The notes beneath the pieces were generated by a model that saw only the letters and a list, made by a program, of their open reading frames with translations, was not told the DNA's origin and did not search any database. From Duganella alba (GTDB lineage: Bacteria > Pseudomonadota > Gammaproteobacteria > Burkholderiales > Burkholderiaceae_D), in the NCBI RefSeq assembly GCF_009674495.1, contig NZ_WKJN01000019.1:1-64000 (forward strand): 64,000 nucleotides of DNA, given 5' to 3'. The first letter of the stretch is position 1. Each line of letters begins with the position of its first letter. Made by a program: the position numbers and the translations under genes. Positions 24,719-32,108 of the stretch are shown one piece after another.

Positions 24719-25123
24719 ATGCCCCAGCTGATCGAACACATCGACGCGATCGCCCGCCAGAAACGGCGCGCGGTGCTGTATCTCGAATTTCATCCCGCAA
24801 CCGGGTGGCGTCATTACCGGTATCAGGCGGATGCGGCGCGCGACATTGTGCTGGCCTGGCTCGACGCGCACCAGATCGGCTGGCAGCCGTGCGGACCCAT
24901 TGCCGATCCCTGCACCATGCCGCCGTACCTGGGGCAGGTGTACCTCGACGTGCCCTACGACGAGGCGTTGCCCGCTTACCGCACCCTGCGCGATTACCTC
25001 GAACTGCCGGACGGCAGCATGCGCCATGCCGGCGTGAATTTTTATGCGCTGCCACTCGAGCTGGCCGATAACATCGCGGAACACGACGAGGAAAAAACGT
25101 CAAACGGCGTCGGTCCTGACTGA
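24719..25123 (+). CDS. Uncharacterised protein, 134 aa
   Basis: Small soluble acidic protein: MPQLIEHIDAIARQKRRAVLYLEF, then WLDAHQIGWQPCGPIADP and VPYDEALPAYRTLRDYLELPDGSMRHAGVNFYAL. No signal peptide, no known motif. Ten bases after the preceding unknown gene, so the two are probably cotranscribed, ending at the terminator at 25136. Confidence 0.7.
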   Translation: MPQLIEHIDAIARQKRRAVLYLEFHPATGWRHYRYQADAARDIVLAWLDAHQIGWQPCGPIADPCTMPPYLGQVYLDVPYDEALPAYRTLRDYLELPDGSMRHAGVNFYALPLELADNIAEHDEEKTSNGVGPD

Positions 25124-25135
25124 CGGACCAGAAAA

Positions 25136-25163
25136 CGCCATTCCCTGGAGGGAGGCGGTTTTT
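25136..25163 (+). terminator. Intrinsic terminator closing the unknown-gene pair
   Basis: CGCC and TCCCT pair with AGGGA and GGCG around a GG loop, with a two-base bulge, followed by GGTTTTTC. Marks the right end of the tRNA-proximal accessory block. Confidence 0.75.
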
Positions 25164-25267
25164 CTGATGCACCCTCAGATTGTATAAAATATCCAAAGTG
25201 GGTTATGATCGGTCAGACGGCGCCGTGCTGCCGTGCCTACCTTTCAACGCATTTCAAAGGATCTACC

Positions 25268-26212
25268 GTGAGCGACAATATTTTCACCGGCACCATTCCC
25301 GCCCTGATGACCCCGTGCACGGCCGACCGCCAGCCGGATTTCGATGCGCTGGTCGCCAAGGGGCGCGCACTGGTGGATATCGGCATGAGCGCGGTGGTGT
25401 ATTGCGGCTCCATGGGCGACTGGCCGCTGCTGAGCGAAGCGCAGCGTCAGGAGGGCGTGGCGCGTCTGGTGGCGGCCGGCGTGCCGACCATCGTCGGCAC
25501 CGGCGCCGTCAATTCGAAGGAAGCGGTGTCGCACGCGGCGCACGCGGCCAAAGTCGGTGCGCATGGCCTGATGGTGATTCCGCGCCTGCTGTCGCGCGGC
25601 GCCTCGCCGGCCGCGCAGAAGGCGCACTTTTCCGCCATCCTGGCCGCCGCGCCGGCGCTGCCGAGCGTGATCTACAACAGCCCGTACTACGGCTTCGCCA
25701 CCCGCGCCGACCTGTTCTTCGCGCTGCGCGCCCAGCATCCGAACTTGATCGGCTTCAAGGAATTCGGCGGCGCCACCGACCTGCGCTATGCGGCCGAGCA
25801 CATCACCAGCCAGGACGACGAGGTGACGCTGATGGTGGGCGTCGACACCCAGGTGTTCCACGGCTTCGTCAACTGCGGCGCAACCGGCGCCATCACCGGC
25901 ATCGGCAATGCGCTGCCGCGCGAAGTGCTGCAACTGGTCGACCTGTGCCGCCGCGCGGCCAAGGGCGATGCGGTGGCGCGGCGCCAGGCGCGCGAGCTGG
26001 AGTCGGCGCTGGCGGTGCTGTCGTCGTTCGACGAGGGCACCGACCTGGTGCTGTACTACAAATATCTGATGGTACTCAACGGCGATAAGGAATATAGTCT
26101 GCACTTCAACGAAACCGACGTGCTCAGCGACGCCCAGCGCCGCTACGCCGCCGATCAATACGCGCTGTTCCGCACCTGGTACGCCGCGTGGTCGAAAGAA
26201 CTTGCCGCCTAA
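25268..26212 (+). CDS. Dihydrodipicolinate synthase-family aldolase/deaminase
   Basis: GTG start at 25268 behind an AAAGGA ribosome site; about 314 residues. Class I aldolase TIM barrel of the DapA family with Tyr136 (SVIYNSPYYGF) and Schiff-base Lys164 (IGFKEFGG). SMGDWPLLSEAQRQEG replaces the GTTGE-type loop of true DapA, so it is not the lysine pathway enzyme. The sequence reminds me of Pseudomonas hydroxyproline-cluster proteins (1-pyrroline-4-hydroxy-2-carboxylate deaminase), but no other hydroxyproline gene is nearby, so I leave the substrate open. The GntR gene starts directly after its stop codon. Confidence 0.85.
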   Translation: MSDNIFTGTIPALMTPCTADRQPDFDALVAKGRALVDIGMSAVVYCGSMGDWPLLSEAQRQEGVARLVAAGVPTIVGTGAVNSKEAVSHAAHAAKVGAHGLMVIPRLLSRGASPAAQKAHFSAILAAAPALPSVIYNSPYYGFATRADLFFALRAQHPNLIGFKEFGGATDLRYAAEHITSQDDEVTLMVGVDTQVFHGFVNCGATGAITGIGNALPREVLQLVDLCRRAAKGDAVARRQARELESALAVLSSFDEGTDLVLYYKYLMVLNGDKEYSLHFNETDVLSDAQRRYAADQYALFRTWYAAWSKELAA

Positions 26213-26896
26213 ATGAATTTGCCCGCCACCTCGCTTCGCCTTTCTCCCACCACGGTTGCCGACCAGGCGGCCGACGCGCTGCGGCGCAAGATCATGTCCG
26301 GCGAGCTGCCGGAAGGATTCCAGCTGCGCCAGGATGCGCTGGCCAGCGAATTCGGCATCAGCCGGATTCCGGTGCGCGAGGCGCTGGTGCAGCTGGAGGG
26401 CGAGGGCCTGGTGCGCATCGTGCCGCACAAGGGCGCGGTGGTGTCCGAACTGTCGGTCGATGAGATCAGCGAGCTGTTCATGCTGCGCGCCTTGCTGGAG
26501 CCGGTGCTGCTGAAGAAATCCGCGCCGCGCCTGACGGCGGAAGACTTTGCCCAACTCGACGCCATCCTGGCCGAATACAAGCAGGAACTCGACGCCCAGC
26601 GCATGACGCGCTGGGGCGAACTCAACACCCGGTTGCACGACGTGCTGATGTCGCGCGCCGGCCAGCCGCGCACGCTGGCCATCGTCGCCACACTGTTGCA
26701 GCAGACCGACCGCTACACGCGCTTGCAACTGTCGCTCAGCGTCGACAGCTGCCGCCGCGCCGAAGAGGAGCACGAGGCGCTGGTCAACCTGTGCAGGGCC
26801 GGCGAAGTGCGCGCCGCCGCCGCCCTGCTCAAGCGCCATATCGAGCATGCCTGCGAGGAGCTGGAGCAGTTCATCCTGTCGCGCCGCCGGCAATAG
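26213..26896 (+). CDS. GntR-family regulator with FCD effector domain
   Basis: 227 residues. GntR winged helix at 15-80 (ADQAADALRRKIMSGELPEGFQLRQDALASEFGISRIPVREAL) and an all-helical FCD domain with metal-binding type residues (NTRLHDVLM and EEEHEALVNL, LLKRHIEHACEEL). Its ATG follows the DapA-family stop without a gap, so it probably controls that gene in response to the pathway metabolite. Confidence 0.92.
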   Translation: MNLPATSLRLSPTTVADQAADALRRKIMSGELPEGFQLRQDALASEFGISRIPVREALVQLEGEGLVRIVPHKGAVVSELSVDEISELFMLRALLEPVLLKKSAPRLTAEDFAQLDAILAEYKQELDAQRMTRWGELNTRLHDVLMSRAGQPRTLAIVATLLQQTDRYTRLQLSLSVDSCRRAEEEHEALVNLCRAGEVRAAAALLKRHIEHACEELEQFILSRRRQ

Positions 26897-26955
26897 TGCG
26901 GCCAGACACCACGTTATAATGCCTGGCGATCAACTCTCCGAAAGTCAGGCTTAAG

Positions 26956-29055
26956 GTGTTCTTGAAAACGACAGACGCTGCCCGGGACCTGGCTTCGCTC
27001 AGCCGTGCCGAGCTCGAAGAGCAGCTGGCGCTCAGCAGCGTGCGCCGCCACGCCTTGTTCGAAGCGATTGACGACGGTTTCTGCATCATCCAGTTCATCG
27101 ACGGCCCGCACGGTCCGCTCAGCGATTACGTCCACATCGAGGCCAACTCGGGTTACGAGCGCCACACCGGCATCGGCAACATCATCGGCAAGCGCCTGCG
27201 CGAAATCGAACCTGACCACGCCCAGACCTGGCTCGACCTGTACGGCAAAGTGCTGCTGACCGGTGAACCGGCGCGCTTCGAGCAGGAATTTGTCGCCGCC
27301 GGCCGCTACATCGAGGTCTCCGCCACGCGCGCCGGCCCGGTGGAGATGGGCCAGGTCTCGGTGCTGTTCCGCGACGTTTCCGAGCGCAAGAAAACCGAAG
27401 CCGCGCTGCGCGAGAATGTGCAGCGGGTGCAGCTGGCGCTGGCCGCCGGCGCCATCATCGGCACCTGGTTCTGGGATGTACCGGCGGACCAGTTCAGCGT
27501 TGACGAAGGTTTCGCCACTGCTTTCGGTCTGGACCCGGCCAGGGGCCGTGCCGGCTTGCCGTTGGCGGAGATTGTCGCCACCGTCCATCCGGACGACCGC
27601 GAAGGCCTGGCGGCCGCCATCGCCGAAGTGTTCACGCGCGGCGGCGCCTACGCCCACCAGTACCGTACCCGCCGCCAGGACGGCAATTACTACTGGCTGG
27701 AGGCCAACGGCCGCGTTGAACTGGCGGCCGACGGTACGCCAGCCGCTTTCCCCGGCGTGCTGATCGACATGGAAGGGCGGCGCGCGGTGGAGGCCGAGCG
27801 TGACCGCGCCATCGCCGCGCTGCGCACCCTGAACGACACGCTGGAACAGCGCGTCGAAGAACGCACCGCCGCACTGCTCAAGGCCGAAGACGCCCTGCGC
27901 CAGGCGCAGAAAATGGATGCTGTCGGCCAGCTGACCGGCGGCCTGGCGCACGATTTCAACAATATCCTGGCCGGCATCAGCGGCAGCCTGGAACTGATGA
28001 AGATCCGGCTGGCGCAGGGCCGCATCGCCGACCTCGATCGCCACGTCCACGGCGCGCAATCGGCCGTCAAGCGCGCCGCCGCACTGACCCAGCGCCTGCT
28101 GGCGTTTTCGCGCCGGCAGACGCTGGACCCCAAGCCATCCAATCTGACCCGCATCGTCGCCAGCATGCACGACCTGGTGTGCCGCAGCGTAGGGCCGGCG
28201 ATTGCGGTCGACACGCGGGCGCCGTCCGAGTTATGGAATACCTTTGTCGATATCGGTCAGATCGAGAACGCGCTGCTCAACCTGTGCATCAACGCGCGCG
28301 ACGCCATGCCCGACGGCGGCAGGCTGACCATCGAGATGGCCAACCAGACCCTCGACAGCGAGGCCGCCGCCTTGCGCGGCGTGGCGGCCGGCGAATACGT
28401 TTCGCTGGCTATCCGCGACACCGGCATCGGCATGGCGGCGGACGTGCTGGCGCGCGCCTTCGATCCGTTCTTCACCACCAAGCCGGCGGGCAAGGGCACC
28501 GGCCTGGGGCTGTCGATGGTGTACGGCTTTGCCGGCCAGTCGGGCGGCGCGGTGTATATCGAATCGGCGGAAGGACAGGGCGCCACGGTAAGCCTGCTGC
28601 TGCCGCGCTATGCCGGCGACAGCCAGCGTGAGGAAGGTGCGACGGAAGAGCGCCGCGCGCCCGCCGCGCTGTGGCGCAAGAAAATCCTGGTGGTCGACGA
28701 CGAGCCGCTGGTGCGCACCGTGACGGTGGAAGTGCTGGAAGACCTGGGCTATGACCTGATCGAAGCGCAAGACGGGCCGGCCGCGCTAAGGCTGCTGTCC
28801 GCGCATCCGGATATCGACCTGCTGATCACCGATGTCGGCCTGCCGAACGGCATGAACGGCCGGCAGCTGGCCGACGCGGTCCGCGCACGCCTGCCGGAAG
28901 TGCCGGTGCTGTTCGTCACCGGCTACGCCGAGCACGCGGTGCTCAACTACGGCCATCTGGAGCGCGGCATGCAGGTCCTGACCAAGCCGTTTGCCGCCGA
29001 CGCATTGGCGCTGCGGGTCAAGGAGCTGGCCGGCGCGGAGCGGCGCGCGGACTAG
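26956..29055 (+). CDS. Hybrid histidine kinase PAS-PAS-HisKA-HATPase-REC
   Basis: About 699 residues, cytoplasmic. Two PAS domains (about 35-150 and 155-275), a coiled coil (LEQRVEERTAALLKAEDALRQAQKMDAVGQ), HisKA of the LAHDFNNILAGISGSLELM type, HATPase (LLNLCINARDAMPDGG, IRDTGIGM, GKGTGLGLSMVYGF) and a C-terminal receiver (VVDDEPLVR, DLLITDVGLPNGMNG, LTKPF). The GTG at 26956 overlaps the AAGG ribosome site; the TTG at 26962 has better spacing and may be the true start. Not linked to an output gene. Tail overlaps the convergent adenine deaminase gene by 4 bases. Confidence 0.9.
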   Translation: MFLKTTDAARDLASLSRAELEEQLALSSVRRHALFEAIDDGFCIIQFIDGPHGPLSDYVHIEANSGYERHTGIGNIIGKRLREIEPDHAQTWLDLYGKVLLTGEPARFEQEFVAAGRYIEVSATRAGPVEMGQVSVLFRDVSERKKTEAALRENVQRVQLALAAGAIIGTWFWDVPADQFSVDEGFATAFGLDPARGRAGLPLAEIVATVHPDDREGLAAAIAEVFTRGGAYAHQYRTRRQDGNYYWLEANGRVELAADGTPAAFPGVLIDMEGRRAVEAERDRAIAALRTLNDTLEQRVEERTAALLKAEDALRQAQKMDAVGQLTGGLAHDFNNILAGISGSLELMKIRLAQGRIADLDRHVHGAQSAVKRAAALTQRLLAFSRRQTLDPKPSNLTRIVASMHDLVCRSVGPAIAVDTRAPSELWNTFVDIGQIENALLNLCINARDAMPDGGRLTIEMANQTLDSEAAALRGVAAGEYVSLAIRDTGIGMAADVLARAFDPFFTTKPAGKGTGLGLSMVYGFAGQSGGAVYIESAEGQGATVSLLLPRYAGDSQREEGATEERRAPAALWRKKILVVDDEPLVRTVTVEVLEDLGYDLIEAQDGPAALRLLSAHPDIDLLITDVGLPNGMNGRQLADAVRARLPEVPVLFVTGYAEHAVLNYGHLERGMQVLTKPFAADALALRVKELAGAERRAD

Positions 29056-30089
29056 ACCGGCACGGCGCGGCCGAAGTAGGCATATACCTGTTCGCGGTAC
29101 GCGGCTTTGGTGGCGTCGTCGAGAAAGGCTGCGTCGAAGCTGTTGCAGGCCAGCCGCAGGGCATGGTCGCGGCCGAGCGGCAGCGCCGTGAAGATCTCCG
29201 CGAAATTCTCGTTCAGGTAGCCGCCGAAATAGGCCGGATCGTCGGAGTTGATCGTCACCATCAGCCCGGCGTCCAGCAGCGCGCGCAGATTGTGCTGCGC
29301 CATCTGCGGGAACACTTTCAGCTTGACGTTGGAGAGCGGGCAGACCGTCAGCGGCACCTGGCGCGCCCGCAGCAGTTCAACCAGCGCCGGATCTTCGAGA
29401 CAGCGCACGCCGTGGTCGATGCGCGCCACGTGCAGCAAGTCGAGGGCGTCGCGGATGTAAGCCGGCGGTCCTTCTTCGCCGGCGTGCGCCACCAGCCGCA
29501 GGCCCAGTTCGCGACAACGCGCGAAGACGCGCGAAAATTTTTCCGGCGGATGATCGCGCTCCGATGAATCAAGGCCGACGCCGACGATGGCCGGCAGGTA
29601 AGGCATGGCCTGTTCCAGCGTCGCAAACGCGTCCTCTTCGGACAGGTGGCGCAGGAAGCACATGATCAAGCCGCTGGTCATGCCCCATTCGTCGGCGGCA
29701 TCGCCCAGCGCGCGGTCGATGCCGCCGACGATGGCGGCAAAGTTCACGCCGCGCGACAGATGCGATTGCGGATCGAAGAACAGTTCCGTGTGGCGGATAT
29801 TGTCGGCGTGCGCGCGCTGCAGGTAGGCCCACGTCATGTCGTAGAAATCCTGCTCGGTCAGCAGCACGCTGGTGCCGGCGTAGTAGATGTCCAGAAAGGA
29901 TTGCAGGTCATTGAAGGCGTAGGCGCGCCGCAACTGTTCGACGGAATCATATGGCAGCGTCACGCCGTTGCGGCGGGCCAGTGCGAAGATCAGTTCCGGT
30001 TCCAGCGAGCCTTCGATGTGGATGTGCAGTTCGGCCTTGGGCATGCCCTTGACCAGCGCCAGAAGCGCAGCCTGCGTGTCGCGGCTCAT
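29052..30089 (-). CDS. Adenine deaminase type 2 (adenosine deaminase superfamily)
   Basis: 345 residues of the ADA-like amidohydrolase fold: zinc ligands H22 and H24 in AELHIHIEGSLEPELIF, HAGEEG, and TINSDDPAYFGGYLNENF. The EGSLEPEL start, SSERDHPPEKFSRVF and NVKLKVFPQMAQHNL segments are those of the adenine deaminase branch (yeast AAH1 and Pseudomonas relatives), rather than true adenosine deaminase. Predicted reaction: adenine to hypoxanthine. Start overlaps the nucleoside hydrolase stop by 4 bases. Confidence 0.88.
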   Translation of the reverse strand: MSRDTQAALLALVKGMPKAELHIHIEGSLEPELIFALARRNGVTLPYDSVEQLRRAYAFNDLQSFLDIYYAGTSVLLTEQDFYDMTWAYLQRAHADNIRHTELFFDPQSHLSRGVNFAAIVGGIDRALGDAADEWGMTSGLIMCFLRHLSEEDAFATLEQAMPYLPAIVGVGLDSSERDHPPEKFSRVFARCRELGLRLVAHAGEEGPPAYIRDALDLLHVARIDHGVRCLEDPALVELLRARQVPLTVCPLSNVKLKVFPQMAQHNLRALLDAGLMVTINSDDPAYFGGYLNENFAEIFTALPLGRDHALRLACNSFDAAFLDDATKAAYREQVYAYFGRAVPV

Positions 30090-31225
30090 TTGCCCTCCAC
30101 GGTGTAGGCAGGCGATGGCGCGACCGGCACGGCGGCCGTCAGGCCGTCGACGTAAAAGTCAAAGAAGCGGCGGTTGTCAAAGCGCTCCACGATGGTCGCC
30201 GGTTGCAGCCCTGGTTGCGCGGTGGCGTGGCCGATCGAGCGGCCATTGGTGGCGCCGACCCTGGTGTCGATCTCCACCCAGCGCTGCACGGTGCGCCTGG
30301 CGTATCCCTGGTCGAGCAGGTAGGCCAGCGTCAGCGTATCCCACACGTCGGTGCTGTAGGCTGGATTGGTTTCGAAGCCGTTCCTGCCGTCGTAGCCGTA
30401 GCCGTTGAGCTGCTTGAACAGCCGCGCGATGATGCCGTCGCGGGCGGCGCCATATACCACGCGGTCATACACCTGCTTGTCGATCTTGACGGTGTCGGTA
30501 ACGTCGAGCGGGAAGATCACATGCCGCACCGGCAGTCCAAGCACTTCGCGCGCCGCCTGCGGATCGAACCACCAGTTGAATTCCGCCGCCGCCGTGGTGT
30601 TGCCGGCCACGTCGAAGGCGCCGCCCATGTAGATGATCTGTCCGATCATCGGAACAATTTCCGGATGCCGCCGCACCGCCAGCGCGATGTTGGTCAGCGG
30701 CCCGATGGCGAGAATCGTGACTTCGCCGGGATGGCGGCGGATGCTGTCGGCGATGAATTCGGCCGCGCTTTGTTCGCGCAGCTCCGTATGGCTGGCATAG
30801 CCGTCCGGCGGCGCCACCAGGTCGGCGTCGGAGCGTGGTTCCGGGCGGCTCCAGGCGCCCAGGTAGCCGTCGCCGCCGGGATGCATCTGCTGCTCGGCGC
30901 GCACGGTGGCCAGATCGTGCGACAGCGGGTAGTTGGCGCCGGCGTACACGCCGACCTGCTGCGCAATGCCCAGCCGCTCAACGGATTTCAGCGCTTCGGC
31001 GGTCTCCTGCCGCAGCCACTTGTTACCGGAGACCAGTGTCAAGCCCAGTATCTCGACGCGACCGCGCGCCTGCAATTGCGCGGCGATGGCCAGCAGCTGG
31101 CCGTCGTCGTTCAGCGTGCCGAAGTCGCTGTCGATGATGATCTTCGGCGGCGGCGAGGCCGCCATGCTGTGCTGTCCACCGCAAAGCGCCACCACGCTGG
31201 CCGCCACGATGAGAAGTCGCCGCAT
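30086..31225 (-). CDS. Exported inosine/uridine-preferring nucleoside hydrolase
   Basis: 379 residues. Signal peptide MRRLLIVAASVVALCGGQHSMAA, then the nucleoside hydrolase calcium/catalytic motif as DSDFGTLNDDGQLLA (D32, D34, D40, D41), two residues longer than the usual DxDxxxDD. Further conserved parts: EVTILAIGPLTNIALAV, IIYMGGAFDVAGN and EFNWWFDPQAAREVL. Predicted to split nucleosides to base and ribose in the periplasm. Cotranscribed with adenine deaminase and next to two TonB receptors, which would supply nucleosides. Confidence 0.88.
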   Translation of the reverse strand: MRRLLIVAASVVALCGGQHSMAASPPPKIIIDSDFGTLNDDGQLLAIAAQLQARGRVEILGLTLVSGNKWLRQETAEALKSVERLGIAQQVGVYAGANYPLSHDLATVRAEQQMHPGGDGYLGAWSRPEPRSDADLVAPPDGYASHTELREQSAAEFIADSIRRHPGEVTILAIGPLTNIALAVRRHPEIVPMIGQIIYMGGAFDVAGNTTAAAEFNWWFDPQAAREVLGLPVRHVIFPLDVTDTVKIDKQVYDRVVYGAARDGIIARLFKQLNGYGYDGRNGFETNPAYSTDVWDTLTLAYLLDQGYARRTVQRWVEIDTRVGATNGRSIGHATAQPGLQPATIVERFDNRRFFDFYVDGLTAAVPVAPSPAYTVEGK

Positions 31226-31266
31226 ATTCGTCTCCGGTTCAAGGTTGGGAAAAATCGCAGGCCAGT

Positions 31267-31941
31267 TTAACCGGCAATGCGCGGCAGCTCATCAAAAACG
31301 ATGCGGCACACCGCCTCGCATTTGGCGAGGTCGAAGCGGCCTTCGCTACGAACGCCGGATTCCATGTCGATCCAGTAGGCGGCGCCGGAGGCGACGGCAA
31401 ACTTCGGCAGCGTATCGCGCACGGTGTCCGGTCCCAGGCCGCCGGAGTAGCCGCAGAACGGCAGGCTGGCGGTCGTTGCTGGCCAGGTGGTCGGCCGCAC
31501 GCCGGTGCCGAAGGAAACGTCATACAGCCAGTCGACCCGCAGGTCGGCCGGAAATTCGCCCTGGCATTGCAGCGCCGCCCGCACGCCATGGCGTGCGGCG
31601 AAGCTGGCGCTGTGGCGGATCTCGCTGTCGCTGCTGCCGGCGCGCGCATGGTTGATCTGGACCCGCGAGAAGCCGGCCAGGTTCAACTCCGGATCGCCAC
31701 CCTGGACGATGGCCTGCGCGGCGCCGCCGCAGATGTGGGCGGACAGGCGCAGTGGCGCGGCCCGCAGGGCGTCGCGTACCGACGCAAGCGGGAACAGTGG
31801 CGCGCCTTCCTGGGCGGCGTCCAGCAGCACGCCCCATTCAATCGGGTAGCGCGCGGACAGCGCCAGCATGCCGGGCAGCAGGTCGGCGCGGTCGATGCCG
31901 GTGAAGGTGATGTAGGCGGGGGCGGTATAAGGTATGGTCAT
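31267..31941 (-). CDS. TrpF-like (beta/alpha) barrel protein lacking the catalytic Cys
   Basis: 224 residues. Resembles phosphoribosylanthranilate isomerase: N-terminal barrel strand AYITFTGIDRADLL, DWLYDVSFGTGVRPTTW, and the phosphate-binding-like end FCGYSGGLGPDTVRDTL and AYWIDMESGVRSEG. The Cys that acts as general base in TrpF (KxCG) is replaced (ITFTG), so tryptophan synthesis is unlikely. No trp gene is nearby. First gene of the leftward purine operon, with a GGTACGTACC operator 20 bases upstream. A sugar or sugar-phosphate isomerisation after nucleoside cleavage is a possible role; this is inference. Confidence 0.75.
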   Translation of the reverse strand: MTIPYTAPAYITFTGIDRADLLPGMLALSARYPIEWGVLLDAAQEGAPLFPLASVRDALRAAPLRLSAHICGGAAQAIVQGGDPELNLAGFSRVQINHARAGSSDSEIRHSASFAARHGVRAALQCQGEFPADLRVDWLYDVSFGTGVRPTTWPATTASLPFCGYSGGLGPDTVRDTLPKFAVASGAAYWIDMESGVRSEGRFDLAKCEAVCRIVFDELPRIAG

Positions 31942-31961
31942 GGTTGTTTTTGTGTTTTAAA

Positions 31962-31971
31962 GGTACGTACC
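31962..31971. promoter_or_regulatory. GGTACGTACC operator 1 (TrpF-like gene promoter)
   Basis: Perfect palindrome GGTACGTACC followed by ATTGT, 20 bases upstream of the TrpF-like start codon. One of four such sites, two in each divergent promoter region of the purine locus. Confidence 0.75.
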
Positions 31972-32056
31972 ATTGTTTCACGGTTGCTTGCCGATTTCAA
32001 TAGCTGTTCCGCGTAAACGCAACAGAATTGTCTGAGCATGAAAATTTATAATTTAA

Positions 32057-32070
32057 GTGGTACATACCAC
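32057..32070. promoter_or_regulatory. GGTACATACC operator 2 (TonB receptor 1 promoter)
   Basis: GTGGTACATACCAC, near-perfect palindrome followed by TGT, 38 bases upstream of the receptor start. Differs from the other sites by one central base. Confidence 0.75.
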
Positions 32071-32108
32071 TGTAGAATTTCTTCCAAATTAACGACGGGA
32101 GAAAGAGC

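Noticed and set aside
29052..30089. True adenosine deaminase
   Set aside because: The EGSLEPEL, SSERDHPPEKF and AQHNL segments belong to the adenine deaminase branch, so I named it accordingly, though assays could still show adenosine activity.
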